A stretch of DNA of 48,338 nucleotides, taken from Mesorhizobium silamurunense. GTDB lineage: Bacteria > Pseudomonadota > Alphaproteobacteria > Rhizobiales > Rhizobiaceae. The DNA lies in contig NZ_JHQR01000192.1 in the NCBI RefSeq assembly GCF_014843825.1, positions 1-48,338 on the forward strand, written 5' to 3'. Within the stretch, counting starts at the first letter, position 1. Each line of letters starts with the position of its first letter. Positions 24,161 to 33,477 of the stretch are shown one piece after another. Below the pieces are notes generated by a model. It was not told the origin of the DNA and made no database searches. It saw only the letters and a list, made by a program, of their open reading frames with translations. The translations under genes and the position numbers were made by a program.

Positions 24161-25558
24161 TTAATAACCGAGCGGCTTCGGCCAGGGCATGGTGAACTGG
24201 TCACCACGGCGGACGAACCGGTAGCGCCGGAAGTGGAACCAAAGCGATGCCACGATGTAGAAGCACATCATCGCGCTAAGCTGCGTGCCGTAGCCCAGGA
24301 ACACGGCGAAGTAGGCAGCAGCGCACAGCGTCAAAAGGACGATCACCGGCAGTGGGTGAAGGGGATGCACATAGCCACGCTTGATCGTGTCGAGCGGCCA
24401 TTTGCGCCGGAACATGACCATGTTGAACGTCATGAAGGTGTACCCGAGCAAGCCTGAGAGGATCGAGAAGGTCACGACCTGATCGAGCGGTGCACCAAGC
24501 GCGAAAATGAGCGCGATGGGTACCAGAAATACGATCGACCGGTACGGCGTGCGGTAGACCGGGTGCACTGCGCCGAACCAACTCGGCAGGTAGCGGTCGC
24601 GGCCCATCGAGAACCAAGCTCGCGAGGCATCGTTGATGCATCCGTTAGCCGAAGCGAGAGTCGAAAACATCGTGCCGACGAAGAGAAGCACCATCAATCC
24701 GGTGTTGCCCGTGACGCGCGCAGCGTCGAAGAGCGGTGTTCCGGCTTGGCCGAGATATTCCCAAGGCAGGAGGCCAGAGCAGACATACCAGGTCATGGTC
24801 GCGGCGATCAGCAGCGTCATGATGCCGGCCATGGTGCCATAGGGCAGCGAACGCGCTGGCGATCGCACTTCTTCGGCGGCCTGGCAGGTTCCCTCGATGC
24901 CGAGATAATACCACAAGCCGAAGTGCAGGGCCGCGACGATGCCGATCCAGCCATAGGGCAGCGGAGACGTCGTGATCGCCGAAAAGTCCATCGGCACGGC
25001 AGAGGCGCCGAGTTGCACCGAGACAAACAGGGCAATGATCGCCAGGAAGGCAATGGCCGTGATGACCAGATTGAAGGTCAGTGTAGCCAAAACGCCGCGG
25101 AAATTGAGCCACGCCAGGAACATGATGGAAAGGATGATGAACGGCTTCTGGTTGAGGCCGGTATGGCCCATCATCCCCGCGACCGTGTCGAGCAGATAGC
25201 CGACGGTAATCGCGTTGGCCGCCTCGAGCATGGTGTAGGCCATGACAAGAAACAGGCCGACATTGAAGGCCATCAACGGCCCGACGATGTGCTTGGCCTG
25301 AGCGTACTGGCCGCCAGCGGCGGCGATGGTCGACGTCACTTTGGAGTCGATCATCGCCACGCAGGTGTAGAGCAGACCAGCCACCCAGCAGGCGGCGAGC
25401 CCGGCGATCATGCCGCCTTTGCCGACAGAGAAGTTCCAGCCCATATACTCGCCGACGAGCACGATGCCGACGCCGAGAGCCCAGATATGGGCGGGGCCGA
25501 GCACGCGCAGGAGCTGAAGTCGCTCGGTTGCGGGTGCGGTTGCAGTCACATTTGCCAT
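24161..25558 (-). CDS. APC-family permease, ethanolamine-permease-like
   Basis: A 465-residue amino acid-polyamine-organocation transporter with about twelve hydrophobic helices. The first helix carries the APC substrate loop pattern (VGIVLVGEYMGWNFSVGKGG); QAAEEVRSPARSLPYG is the family signature near helix 6. Overall it resembles the ethanolamine/EAT subgroup. It is fourth in an operon after three small membrane proteins (gaps of 10-11 bp) and lies next to serine-cycle genes, so a small amine such as methylamine, or ethanolamine, is the likely cargo. The start has GAGGGGACGG upstream. Confidence 0.9.
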   Translation of the reverse strand: MANVTATAPATERLQLLRVLGPAHIWALGVGIVLVGEYMGWNFSVGKGGMIAGLAACWVAGLLYTCVAMIDSKVTSTIAAAGGQYAQAKHIVGPLMAFNVGLFLVMAYTMLEAANAITVGYLLDTVAGMMGHTGLNQKPFIILSIMFLAWLNFRGVLATLTFNLVITAIAFLAIIALFVSVQLGASAVPMDFSAITTSPLPYGWIGIVAALHFGLWYYLGIEGTCQAAEEVRSPARSLPYGTMAGIMTLLIAATMTWYVCSGLLPWEYLGQAGTPLFDAARVTGNTGLMVLLFVGTMFSTLASANGCINDASRAWFSMGRDRYLPSWFGAVHPVYRTPYRSIVFLVPIALIFALGAPLDQVVTFSILSGLLGYTFMTFNMVMFRRKWPLDTIKRGYVHPLHPLPVIVLLTLCAAAYFAVFLGYGTQLSAMMCFYIVASLWFHFRRYRFVRRGDQFTMPWPKPLGY

Positions 25559-25568
25559 GTCCGTCCCC

Positions 25569-25736
25569 TCAGATTTGGTGGCGCTCGGCCGTCACCTCGA
25601 TCTCGCCTTCGCGTGATGAGGTCAGCAGCTCGTTATCGTAGGTGGTGTCTATGCGAATGAGGTTGATGAGCATCAGCGCACCGAACATGGCTGACAGGGC
25701 CCAGGCCACGTATTCGAGAATGTTCCAGATATCCAT
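25569..25736 (-). CDS. 55-residue single-pass membrane protein
   Basis: A short gene: MDIWNILEYVAWALSAMFGA begins a hydrophobic helix, followed by a soluble acidic tail (RIDTTYDNELLTSS) to the TGA at 25571-25569. GGGAGGCGACC stands before the ATG and the stop lies 10 bp before the permease ATG. The spacing and good ribosome site argue that it is real. Likely a small partner subunit of the permease; no family recognised. Confidence 0.75.
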   Translation of the reverse strand: MDIWNILEYVAWALSAMFGALMLINLIRIDTTYDNELLTSSREGEIEVTAERHQI

Positions 25737-25746
25737 GGTCGCCTCC

Positions 25747-26130
25747 CTATCGCCGCTTTGGATCGAAGCGTTCTTCGATCACTTCGCGGTATTCCCTGTC
25801 GGAAAGCCGCACAACCAGGACAAAATAGCCAATCACCAGCACCGCCATGACGATCAGCGGGGCCCAGCTGAAACTGTAATCGAAGCGGGCGGTGATGATG
25901 TCGTTCGCGGCAGCCGGGTCGGTAATTCCAATCGCCGCCCATTGCTTGGCCTCGGTCGCGTTCTGACCGAGCGCTTCCCAGGTCGGGTTGGCGATCGGGT
26001 TAGGCGTTTTAGCGGCGCCGGCAAAGCCCAGGTAAAGCGGCAAATAGAGGGCGCCCACTGTCAGGACGAGCAGGGTAATAACGTCGAAGACCTGACCGGC
26101 GAGGCCCTGTTTGGGAGGTTGATATGCCAT
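25747..26130 (-). CDS. 127-residue membrane protein, two helices
   Basis: Two hydrophobic segments (VFDVITLLVLTVGALYLPLYL and WAPLIVMAVLVIGYFVLVVRL) separated by a polar loop of about 60 residues containing several Asn and Asp (TPNPIANPTWEALGQNATEA); the tail is charged and would be cytoplasmic. AAGGAG precedes the start. The polar loop may lie outside the membrane. I do not know this family. Gene order with the other two small proteins and the APC permease suggests one membrane complex. Confidence 0.78.
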   Translation of the reverse strand: MAYQPPKQGLAGQVFDVITLLVLTVGALYLPLYLGFAGAAKTPNPIANPTWEALGQNATEAKQWAAIGITDPAAANDIITARFDYSFSWAPLIVMAVLVIGYFVLVVRLSDREYREVIEERFDPKRR

Positions 26131-26141
26131 TTGCTAGCTCC

Positions 26142-26459
26142 TTAGCCCCGGCGCCCGCGCATCTCGTCGAGATGCTTGATGTCAAGGCCGTAGATGAAAT
26201 GCTTGTCTTCAGCGTAGTGGCGCAGCATGGCGACTATGGCCGCCGTGTTGAAGGCCAACACCAACGCGCATGCGACCGACAGGATAATGCGCATGGCGGG
26301 GATCGAGATGTAAGGCCAGACGCTGAACAGCGCGAACAGAAGTGTGCCCCACAGCACGACAACGAAGGCCAACAGGCCTGCGCGATCGCGAGCGTGCATT
26401 TTGTCGATGCGCTGGTTGAGGTCGAGTTCGCCAGTTCGACTACTGATTGTTGCTTCCAT
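26142..26459 (-). CDS. 105-residue membrane protein, two helices, operon head
   Basis: First gene of the permease operon. A polar start (MEATISSRTGELDLNQR) precedes two hydrophobic helices (LLAFVVVLWGTLLFALFSVW and MRIILSVACALVLAF); the end is charged (YAEDKHFIYGLDIKHLDEMR). The start MEATISS has GGAGGAGA 8 bp upstream; the longer frame above it lacks a site. No family recognised; its size and two-helix form recall small helper subunits of sodium-solute symporters, but the transporter here is of the APC class. Confidence 0.78.
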   Translation of the reverse strand: MEATISSRTGELDLNQRIDKMHARDRAGLLAFVVVLWGTLLFALFSVWPYISIPAMRIILSVACALVLAFNTAAIVAMLRHYAEDKHFIYGLDIKHLDEMRGRRG

Positions 26460-27118
26460 TTGTTCTCCTCCAGACGGCCATTTTCGGCTTCGTTGCGCTT
26501 TTGCGGTAGGGAAAATTAATTTCCCAACAGGAATATCCGGCAAAGTTAATTTCCTGTCAAGTGACGCGATGCAGATAGTGGATGGCGTCGGTAAGGCAGA
26601 GATGCTCCTAAACAGATTTGAACTTGGATAAGGATTTGCCTTCGCGCGCCACGGGTTCGTAACGCCTCAAACCAGGTGGCTGGCGAGCGCATCTTTGGAT
26701 TGCGGAGCGCGACCACCGGAAGCCTTGCCACACGGGTTGCCTGGGTGGAAATTCAAGCCGTCGTCACGATCGATGATCGCTCGCTAGCCGGCATCTCCGG
26801 CGAACTTGCACGCCTGACAATCAGTCTTTCCTACGCGTTCCGCCAATCAGGAGCGATCGAACGTTTGGCAATTCCATGAAATTGTTTGACGACTTCCGTC
26901 CGGAATTGCGCAAAATAAATAGTTGGGGCGAATCAGCGATTCTACCAAACACTTTAACTTCACTAGGCTAGGCTAAATCCGGACCGTCTTGCGGGATTAC
27001 TTCTTGTGCAAAGAAATACCGCTTCACCCGGCTAGGAAAGGGGAGCGGCTTTCGCCTGGAATTACTTTGCAGCAATTTCTTTACTACCAGTTCTATCAAA
27101 GCTGAATCGTTCCAGGGA
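26460..27118. promoter_or_regulatory. Upstream region of the permease operon, with repeats
   Basis: A 659-bp gap without a gene. Near the operon head lie an inverted repeat GGGAAA-ATTAA-TTTCCC (26509-26525), a direct repeat TTAATTTCC at 26516-26524 and 26546-26554 (30 bp apart), and arms ACAGGAA/TTCCTGT (26527-26533 and 26551-26557). These may be operator sites. The remaining 500 bp up to the glyA stop is AT-richer than the genes, and I see no ORF or RNA in it. Confidence 0.5.
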
Positions 27119-28423
27119 TCAGTCGTAGATCGGGAATTGGCTAACCAAATCGTGCACCTCCTCGCGCACCGCCGCCTCGATTGCTGCGTTGCCGGCCTCG
27201 TCATTGGCAGCCAACCCATCGATCACGCTCATCGTCAGGCGTCCGACCTGACGGAATTCTTCCACGAGCAAGCCGCGTGTGGTGCAGGCCGGGCTGCCTA
27301 GGCGGATGCCCGACGTCACCATCGGGCCCTGCGGGTCGAATGGGATGCCATTCTTGTTGCAGGTGATGTGGGCGCGACCGAGTGCGGCCTCAACAGACTT
27401 GCCAGTCAGTCGTTTGCGCCGCAAGTCGACCAACATCAAATGCGTGTCGGTACCGCCCGAGACGATATCAACGCCCCCCTCGGCGAGGGTCTCGGAAAGG
27501 ACCTTGGCATTGGCCACAACGTTTGCCGCATAAACCTTGAATTCGGGCGCCAGCGCCTCGCCGAAAGCGACTGCTTTTGCGGCGATTACGTGCATTAGCG
27601 GTCCCCCTTGGAGGCCGGGGAACACTGCCGAGTTGATCTTCTTGCCGATCTCGTCATCGTTGGACAGCACCATGCCGCCACGCGGGCCGCGCAGGGTCTT
27701 ATGGGTGGTTGTAGTCACCACGTGGGCGTGCTCAAGGGGGTTGGGGTGGACGCCACCAGCAACCAGGCCGGCAAAATGCGCCATGTCCACGAACAGCTTG
27801 GCGCCGACCTCGTCGGCTATCGCGCGAAAGGCCTTGAAATCGATAATGCGCGGATAGGCGGAACCGCCGGCGAGGATCACCTTGGGCCGGTGCTTGCGTG
27901 CCAGATCGCGCACCTCATCGAGGTCGATGCGATGAGTATCGGGGCGAACTCCGTAGGAAACGACATTGAACCACTTGCCGGATTGGTTGACCGGCGCGCC
28001 GTGGGTGAGATGTCCGCCGGCGGCGAGGTTGAGACCCAGAAAGGTATCCCCCGGCTGCATCAGCGCCATGAAAACCGATTGGTTGGCCTGGCTGCCGGAG
28101 TTCGGCTGGACGTTGGCGAACGAGCAGCCAAACAATGTCTTGGCGCGCTCGCGCGCCAGATCTTCGACCTCGTCCACGAATTGGCAGCCGCCATAGTACC
28201 GGCGGCCCGGATAGCCCTCTGCATATTTGTTGGTCAGCACCGAACCTTGTGCCTCGAGCACCGCCTTGGAGACGATATTTTCGGAAGCGATCAGCTCGAT
28301 CTCGTCGCGCTGGCGTGTGAGTTCGCGCTTCATGGCGTCGCTGACGGCATGATCTGTAATGGCCACGCCGGCGCGGAAGAAACGATCTGCGGCATCGGTA
28401 CCAAGCTTGGTCGATATGTTCAT
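27119..28423 (-). CDS. glyA: Serine hydroxymethyltransferase
   Basis: A 434-residue PLP enzyme of fold type I that moves the C1 unit between serine and glycine using tetrahydrofolate. The cofactor Lys is in [29 protein letters not shown] and [11 protein letters not shown] are classic stretches, and length is normal. The start MNISTKLG has GGGAGGAG in front; the open frame above it has none. It follows the PEP carboxylase gene by 44 bp. In methylotrophs using the serine cycle, this enzyme makes serine from glycine plus methylene-tetrahydrofolate, so this copy is likely catabolic, separate from a housekeeping glyA elsewhere. Confidence 0.95.
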   Translation of the reverse strand: MNISTKLGTDAADRFFRAGVAITDHAVSDAMKRELTRQRDEIELIASENIVSKAVLEAQGSVLTNKYAEGYPGRRYYGGCQFVDEVEDLARERAKTLFGCSFANVQPNSGSQANQSVFMALMQPGDTFLGLNLAAGGHLTHGAPVNQSGKWFNVVSYGVRPDTHRIDLDEVRDLARKHRPKVILAGGSAYPRIIDFKAFRAIADEVGAKLFVDMAHFAGLVAGGVHPNPLEHAHVVTTTTHKTLRGPRGGMVLSNDDEIGKKINSAVFPGLQGGPLMHVIAAKAVAFGEALAPEFKVYAANVVANAKVLSETLAEGGVDIVSGGTDTHLMLVDLRRKRLTGKSVEAALGRAHITCNKNGIPFDPQGPMVTSGIRLGSPACTTRGLLVEEFRQVGRLTMSVIDGLAANDEAGNAAIEAAVREEVHDLVSQFPIYD

Positions 28424-28467
28424 TAGGCTCCTCCCTTGCGACGCGACGCTTGCGTCAAGATTGCCAA

Positions 28468-31287
28468 TCACCCAGTCCAGCCAAGACCGGTTGAAATGCA
28501 GTTGATCGAAAGCAAAAGCGCGTTGACCGCCCGCTTGGGTTTTGCGGTGGAGCCGTCCTGTGCGCGGACCTCGCGCAAGAGCTGCACCTGCAGTCGGTGT
28601 ATGCTGTCCATCTGCGGCCTAATGCGATCGAAGTGCTGCTTGAAGGTGGGGAAGCGCTGCGAGACTTTCAGGCCGCCATTGACCTCGGCGATCATCTTTC
28701 GGGTCAGCAGATATTCGGCGGCGATCTTGCGGTAGATCCGTTCACCCACCTCGCTATCTTGCACCAGACCGGCATAGAGCCGGCCGATTTCCATGTCGGT
28801 CTGGTAAATTCCCTTGTCGACCTCGTCGACGATGAGACGGAAGAAGCGCGAGCGCTCGAACATCTGTCTGAGCAGATCCAATCCGGCGTTGCCGCGAACA
28901 TTGAGGAAGGAATTGAGCGCGCTGCCGATGCCATACCAATTGGTCAGCAGATGCCGGTTTTGGCTCCAGGCGAAAACCCAAGGAATGGCGCGCAGGTCGG
29001 ATATGTCGCGGGCCCCGAAGCGGCGTGCCGGACGCGATCCGATCTTGAGCAGCGACAGCTCCTCCACAGGACTCGCCTGATGGAAATAGTCGATAAAACC
29101 CGGCTCGTTGATAAGGCTCGAATAGGACGCCTGCGACATGCCGGTCAACGCCTCCAGAGCCTCGTTGAACTCGGGAATGTCCCTCAGTTCGGGCTCGTTG
29201 GCCGACTTGACGCTGTGGGCGAAAACGCTCGCGGCGAAGATTTCGAGCTGGTAACGCCCTGTGCCACGGTTGGCGAATTTCGACGACACCACCTCGCCCT
29301 GCTCCGTCACGCGCATGGCTCCGCCGACTGTGCCGGCGGGCTGGGCGGCGATCGCACGGCCCGTTGGCGCACCGCCCCGGCTGACCGAACCGCCACGGCC
29401 ATGGAAAAAGCTGATCTTGATCTTCCGCTTCTGGCCAAGGGCGTGGATACGTCTTTGCGTCTTGTTCAACTCCCAGTTCGAAGCGAGGAACCCGCCATCC
29501 TTGTTCGAGTCGGAATATCCCAGCATGACTTCCTGCCGGTTGGAGAAGTCGCTCAACGAGCGGCGCACGATCGAGACGGCCAGCAGCCGATCTAAAATGT
29601 CGGGGGCGGCACGCAGATCGGCAATGGTCTCGAAAAGTGGCACGACACGCAGTCCGATTGTGCCGCTGCCGTCGAGCGCGGTGGCCATGCCGCAAAACTG
29701 GCCGAGCAGGTAGACGGCAAGCAAGTCATCGCAAGAGCGTGTCATACTCAGGATGAAGGCGCCCACAGCACCGCCGTTCAGTCCAGACGCGGCCCCGCGA
29801 ATGACGTCGAACAGGTCAAGGAGCTCGCGCGCCTCCGCGGAGAGAGCGCCTCGGTCGATCCCAAGCTGCTCGCCAGTACTGAGCGCTTTACGAATGCGCA
29901 GGCTCCATTGTGGCGTATCGGGCGCGGGCGCCTGATCCCCGTCAGTAAGTCTGAAAAGCTCGGCCAGCACTCGATTGACGACCGTCGAGTTCTGGCGAAT
30001 GTCCAATGCGACGGTGCGGAAGCCGAAGGTTTCGACCTGCCGGCGCAAGGGGCGAACGAAGCGCCGCGCGACGAGATTGCCACCCAGGTTGGCAAGCACC
30101 GTTTCGAGGTGGCGCAGGTCGGTCTTGAACAACTCCGAGCGGGCATACGGCTTGGCCGCGGTCTCACCGAGCATGGCCCGCAAGCGATCCAGCATCGCAG
30201 CCGCGAACTGCCGCAGCGGCTCTCCCGGATTGCGCGCCGCAATCTCCCGGGCCGCACCGCTCCGATGCAGCGCCTGGGCCAGCGCCTTGTTGAAGTCTTC
30301 CGGGATGTCGACGACATTGGCGCTGACGCTAAGCACCGTGACCAGTCGGCGAACCTGCTGGATGTACCAGCCGATAATCGCCTGGCGCGATTCCTTGAGT
30401 GCACAAGCGGTAATGCTTGCAGTCACATTCGGATTGCCGTCACGGTCCCCGCCGATCCACGACGCGTAGCGCATGAAGGATGGCACTTTGAGATCGTATT
30501 TCGGGTAGTGACAGGCGAGCGCTTCCTCGACGGCATCATAGATCTTCGGAGTCGCCTCGAAGATCACCTCGCGGAAAAAATGCAGTCCCCAGGCAATCTC
30601 ACTTTCAACCGAGGGGCGTTCAAGCCGCAACTCACCCGACATCCACAGCAACTCGATCTCGCTCCTGAGATCGTCGATCAATTGCTGATGCTCGCGCGGC
30701 GCCCAGCGCTGCTGTTCGAGCTCCGTGAGCTTGCGGTAGATGCGCCGGTGGATTTCGAGAACCGTGACTCGCTTTGCCTCGGTCGGGTGGGCGGTCATGG
30801 TTGGACCGACACTCAGTGTGTCGAGGGCGGTCTGGATCTCCTCGGCCGGGTAACCGGCGGCTTTTATTTCACCTATGACATTGGCGAAGGAACCGATCAC
30901 CTCGTCTGCGCCGCCCATCTGCTCAAGCTCGCGGCGTGAACGCATTGCCAGTAATTCGTTCGCGATCGCGACAAGCTGGAACCATATCCCTGTCGCTTGC
31001 AGGGCCGGAATGCGCTGGGCGTCGGTGAGGGTGTCGAGGCTTGCGCGCCCGGTCAGAACATCCCCCATCCCGGGTTCCCGTTCGCTGACGACGGACGTCA
31101 GGAGCCTGAAAAGCAGGCCCCTGACGTCCTCATGACAGCTGAGTGGTCTGCTGTCGTTCAAAGCGGCACCCATTCTTCCAATGTTGTCCCGAACTTGCCC
31201 AACGAAGCGGACATCCCGGGATTCTCCATCTGGAAGCAGATAGACTTTCCGCCTCCTTGAAAACGCCCGGACGGGTAGATTTACCAT
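28468..31287 (-). CDS. ppc: Phosphoenolpyruvate carboxylase
   Basis: About 939 residues, the full size of bacterial PEP carboxylase, which makes oxaloacetate from PEP and bicarbonate. Catalytic segments are present: TAHPTEAKR with the essential His, [10 protein letters not shown], and [12 protein letters not shown]. The C-terminal end is somewhat different from the usual FRNTG but ends with a plausible small-residue tail (GLGWTG). Start uncertain: homology ([10 protein letters not shown]) begins before the Met at 31173, so the Met at 31287 is preferred; neither has a strong ribosome site. In the serine cycle PEPC replenishes oxaloacetate after PEP is made from hydroxypyruvate, which fits the downstream glyA. 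Confidence 0.93.
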   Translation of the reverse strand: MVNLPVRAFSRRRKVYLLPDGESRDVRFVGQVRDNIGRMGAALNDSRPLSCHEDVRGLLFRLLTSVVSEREPGMGDVLTGRASLDTLTDAQRIPALQATGIWFQLVAIANELLAMRSRRELEQMGGADEVIGSFANVIGEIKAAGYPAEEIQTALDTLSVGPTMTAHPTEAKRVTVLEIHRRIYRKLTELEQQRWAPREHQQLIDDLRSEIELLWMSGELRLERPSVESEIAWGLHFFREVIFEATPKIYDAVEEALACHYPKYDLKVPSFMRYASWIGGDRDGNPNVTASITACALKESRQAIIGWYIQQVRRLVTVLSVSANVVDIPEDFNKALAQALHRSGAAREIAARNPGEPLRQFAAAMLDRLRAMLGETAAKPYARSELFKTDLRHLETVLANLGGNLVARRFVRPLRRQVETFGFRTVALDIRQNSTVVNRVLAELFRLTDGDQAPAPDTPQWSLRIRKALSTGEQLGIDRGALSAEARELLDLFDVIRGAASGLNGGAVGAFILSMTRSCDDLLAVYLLGQFCGMATALDGSGTIGLRVVPLFETIADLRAAPDILDRLLAVSIVRRSLSDFSNRQEVMLGYSDSNKDGGFLASNWELNKTQRRIHALGQKRKIKISFFHGRGGSVSRGGAPTGRAIAAQPAGTVGGAMRVTEQGEVVSSKFANRGTGRYQLEIFAASVFAHSVKSANEPELRDIPEFNEALEALTGMSQASYSSLINEPGFIDYFHQASPVEELSLLKIGSRPARRFGARDISDLRAIPWVFAWSQNRHLLTNWYGIGSALNSFLNVRGNAGLDLLRQMFERSRFFRLIVDEVDKGIYQTDMEIGRLYAGLVQDSEVGERIYRKIAAEYLLTRKMIAEVNGGLKVSQRFPTFKQHFDRIRPQMDSIHRLQVQLLREVRAQDGSTAKPKRAVNALLLSINCISTGLGWTG

Positions 31288-31535
31288 TCGTTCGGGTGGG
31301 TTGGGACACCAACCGAGTGATGATCGGCAAGGCCAAACCGGGACTGCCGAACCAGGCATGAATCACGATCTTGCCAACATTGGTCCAGCGCGTTTTGGAG
31401 CTGGACGCCAGTTAACTGTTATGCAAACATGTTGCCTTATAGGAAAAAGGAAGCGAGATAATTTAGACTGAGGTTGATATTCCATAACCCGCTAGCTCAG
31501 CGCGTTTCATAGGGGACCTCGGGAGGGACTTGGAC

Positions 31536-31880
31536 ATGGATATGCACAAGGTGTTTCCAGATCTTTTTGAAGGGCATGCGCCGATCACCCTCCAGAACGC
31601 TTTTCACGAAGCGCTCGAGGCGCTCGAGGAATGGGGCGAGAAAGACGAAGAGCCACTCGTTCCGATCCACGGCGTTGCCATACCGATCAGCAGCGTTTTC
31701 GTCAGAATGAGCGACTGCACCGATCTGATGCCGCTCAGAACACAAGGTGTTCTGGAAGCGATCATCGGCAGGGATCTGGTTCGCGCCTCGGAACGGATGC
31801 TTTACGCTGACGCAGCAAGGCTTGCGATGCCCCTATTCGCTGCGCGGGTAGTCCCTGTCGCCCTTCCCGCTTATCCCTGA
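31536..31880 (+). CDS. Small orphan protein, unknown
   Basis: A 114-residue soluble protein starting MDMHKVFPDLFEGHAP, preceded by GGGAGGGAC. It is acidic in its first half (EALEALEEWGEKDEEP) and has no cysteine cluster, signal or membrane segment. I do not recognise the family. It lies by itself between ppc (divergent) and the LuxR-type regulator (convergent). Confidence 0.6.
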   Translation: MDMHKVFPDLFEGHAPITLQNAFHEALEALEEWGEKDEEPLVPIHGVAIPISSVFVRMSDCTDLMPLRTQGVLEAIIGRDLVRASERMLYADAARLAMPLFAARVVPVALPAYP

Positions 31881-32056
31881 CATGAACGGACGAACCGCAG
31901 TACCCGGACTTTCCTTGGAGAGGGCCAAGCTGTCACGGATTGCTTCAAAGCCACCCGGACAGCTGTGAGACCGAGCCACCAGGCCGTGACGACTGTCCCT
32001 CACGGAGGATTGCCAAGAGCAGCGATGCAGGCCATGGCAAAACTCTCACGGTGAGT

Positions 32057-32692
32057 TCAAACGCGCCCTCGGTTTTTCTCGCCGGCGTAGAGCGCCACAG
32101 CCATCGCCCGGTTGCGGACGTCAAGTTTGTCGTAGAGGTTCCTGAGGTGGTATTTGACTGTATTCTCGGAAATACCGGTGCGGGTCGCGATCTGCAGATT
32201 GGTCCAGCCGTCGGCCAGCACCGAAAGCAGTTCGCGTTCCCGTGTCGTCAGCCGCGACATCGGCGTGTCGTTGATTTTCGAGACGTCCAGGTAGGGAACG
32301 CAAATCCGGCCATGGGCGACCGCGACCAGGGTGTCGAAAAGGATCGCCGGGTCGTCGAACTGATAGCAGAACCCCTGAACGCCAAGGCGCACGCACTGCT
32401 TGAGGATAGCGATGTCGTGATCATTGGAAAAGATCACGAGGCGCGCATGCAGGCTGCGCCGCTGCATCTCTGTCATGACACCGCCGGCGTCCATATCCGA
32501 CAATTTCCACCCGAGCACGGCGAGGTCGAACTGAGGAGTTGAGGCTGACGCCGCCCGGAGAAAAGCCTCCCCGGCCTGGACGCTACCAACGAGATCGAAG
32601 CGGTCATCTCGCGAGATCATATCCCCAAGGGCAGCGACCACGAGCGGATTGCGCTCTCCAATCAAGATCCTGAATCTGCTCTTTTCGGGCAT
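32057..32692 (-). CDS. LuxR/NarL-type regulator with degenerate receiver domain
   Basis: A 211-residue response-regulator-like protein: an N-terminal CheY-like domain (residues 1-120) and a C-terminal LuxR helix-turn-helix (SRLTTRERELLSVLADGW, NLQIATRTGISENTVKYHL). The phospho-acceptor Asp is replaced by Gly61 (DLAVLGWKL), the acidic pair is weak (IGERNP) and the Lys of the signalling site is Gln (GFCYQFD). It therefore cannot be phosphorylated in the usual way and would respond to another signal, or act constitutively. No histidine kinase is nearby. AGGTGGAG stands before the ATG. Location between the serine-cycle pair and the dmm operon suggests a C1 regulator. Confidence 0.88.
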   Translation of the reverse strand: MPEKSRFRILIGERNPLVVAALGDMISRDDRFDLVGSVQAGEAFLRAASASTPQFDLAVLGWKLSDMDAGGVMTEMQRRSLHARLVIFSNDHDIAILKQCVRLGVQGFCYQFDDPAILFDTLVAVAHGRICVPYLDVSKINDTPMSRLTTRERELLSVLADGWTNLQIATRTGISENTVKYHLRNLYDKLDVRNRAMAVALYAGEKNRGRV

Positions 32693-32928
32693 TGACTCCA
32701 CCTAAGTCCCGACACATTGGCGCTGATCCTAGACTCGGCGGCATTCATGCGCGTTCCCGGCCTTTGACTTTCCGCCTTCTCCCTTTGCAGTCCCCTACGC
32801 TGGCCGACCACTTTCCCGCTTCGACCACCTTTCGGCATTGATCCCAGATCGACGAGATCCGCCACGATCTCCATTCATAGCATGAATTTAATTTTCCTTC
32901 TAGTACAATCGGTCAGGTCGACGCACTG

Positions 32929-33288
32929 TTAGATTGGGGCCTTCGCGAGGCATGCCTTGCACGCGCTACGGCCGGCGCCGGCTCCGGCGTAGACGTCGAG
33001 CCCCGCTCCAGCAATCATCCCCTTGCCGAGCGCGTGGATAAGGGCGGTCTCGTCGATCACATCTCCGCGCGCCGTATTGATGAGGAAGGCGGTCGGCTTC
33101 GTGATTGAGAGCCTTGCTCCGTCAATCAGATGCTTGTTTTCGGCTCCGCCTGGGCAATGCGGCGAGACGAGGTCGGAATCCGCCAGCCTCGATGGATGGA
33201 AGTTGCCGCGCAGACATCGGCGCGAACAAAGTTGGCTGAGCGGTAGCCTCGCATCGTTCAAGTGATGGCGAAGGCCGGCGCACGCCAC
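32929..33288 (-). pseudogene. Internal remnant of a D-2-hydroxyacid dehydrogenase
   Basis: The central part (about 33195-32982) reads DLVSPHCPGGAENKHLIDGA, KPTAFLINTARGDVIDETAL and AGAGLDVYAG, which belongs to glyoxylate/hydroxypyruvate reductases, including the NTARG loop with the substrate Arg. The first 30 residues and the last 17 residues of the frame are unrelated, and the GxGxxG cofactor motif and the catalytic Glu/His are missing. It is a fossil. A hydroxypyruvate reductase would fit the serine cycle, so the loss is worth noting; a functional copy must be elsewhere if the cycle runs. Confidence 0.65.
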
Positions 33289-33477
33289 CGATCGGAAGCA
33301 ACGTCCTGCAAGTCTTCGTCCCGGAGAGGCCGAAGCCGGCTCTGCCTAGCGTGACGCCCCACAGGGCCGGCCATTTCTAAGCAGCCATGGGACAACCAGA
33401 AGCCTGGGTGCCTGCGGTCGTCACGCGACCGGGCAATCACTCCCATGCCGCTGGCGCCGCCAGTGGACACGGCTTGC

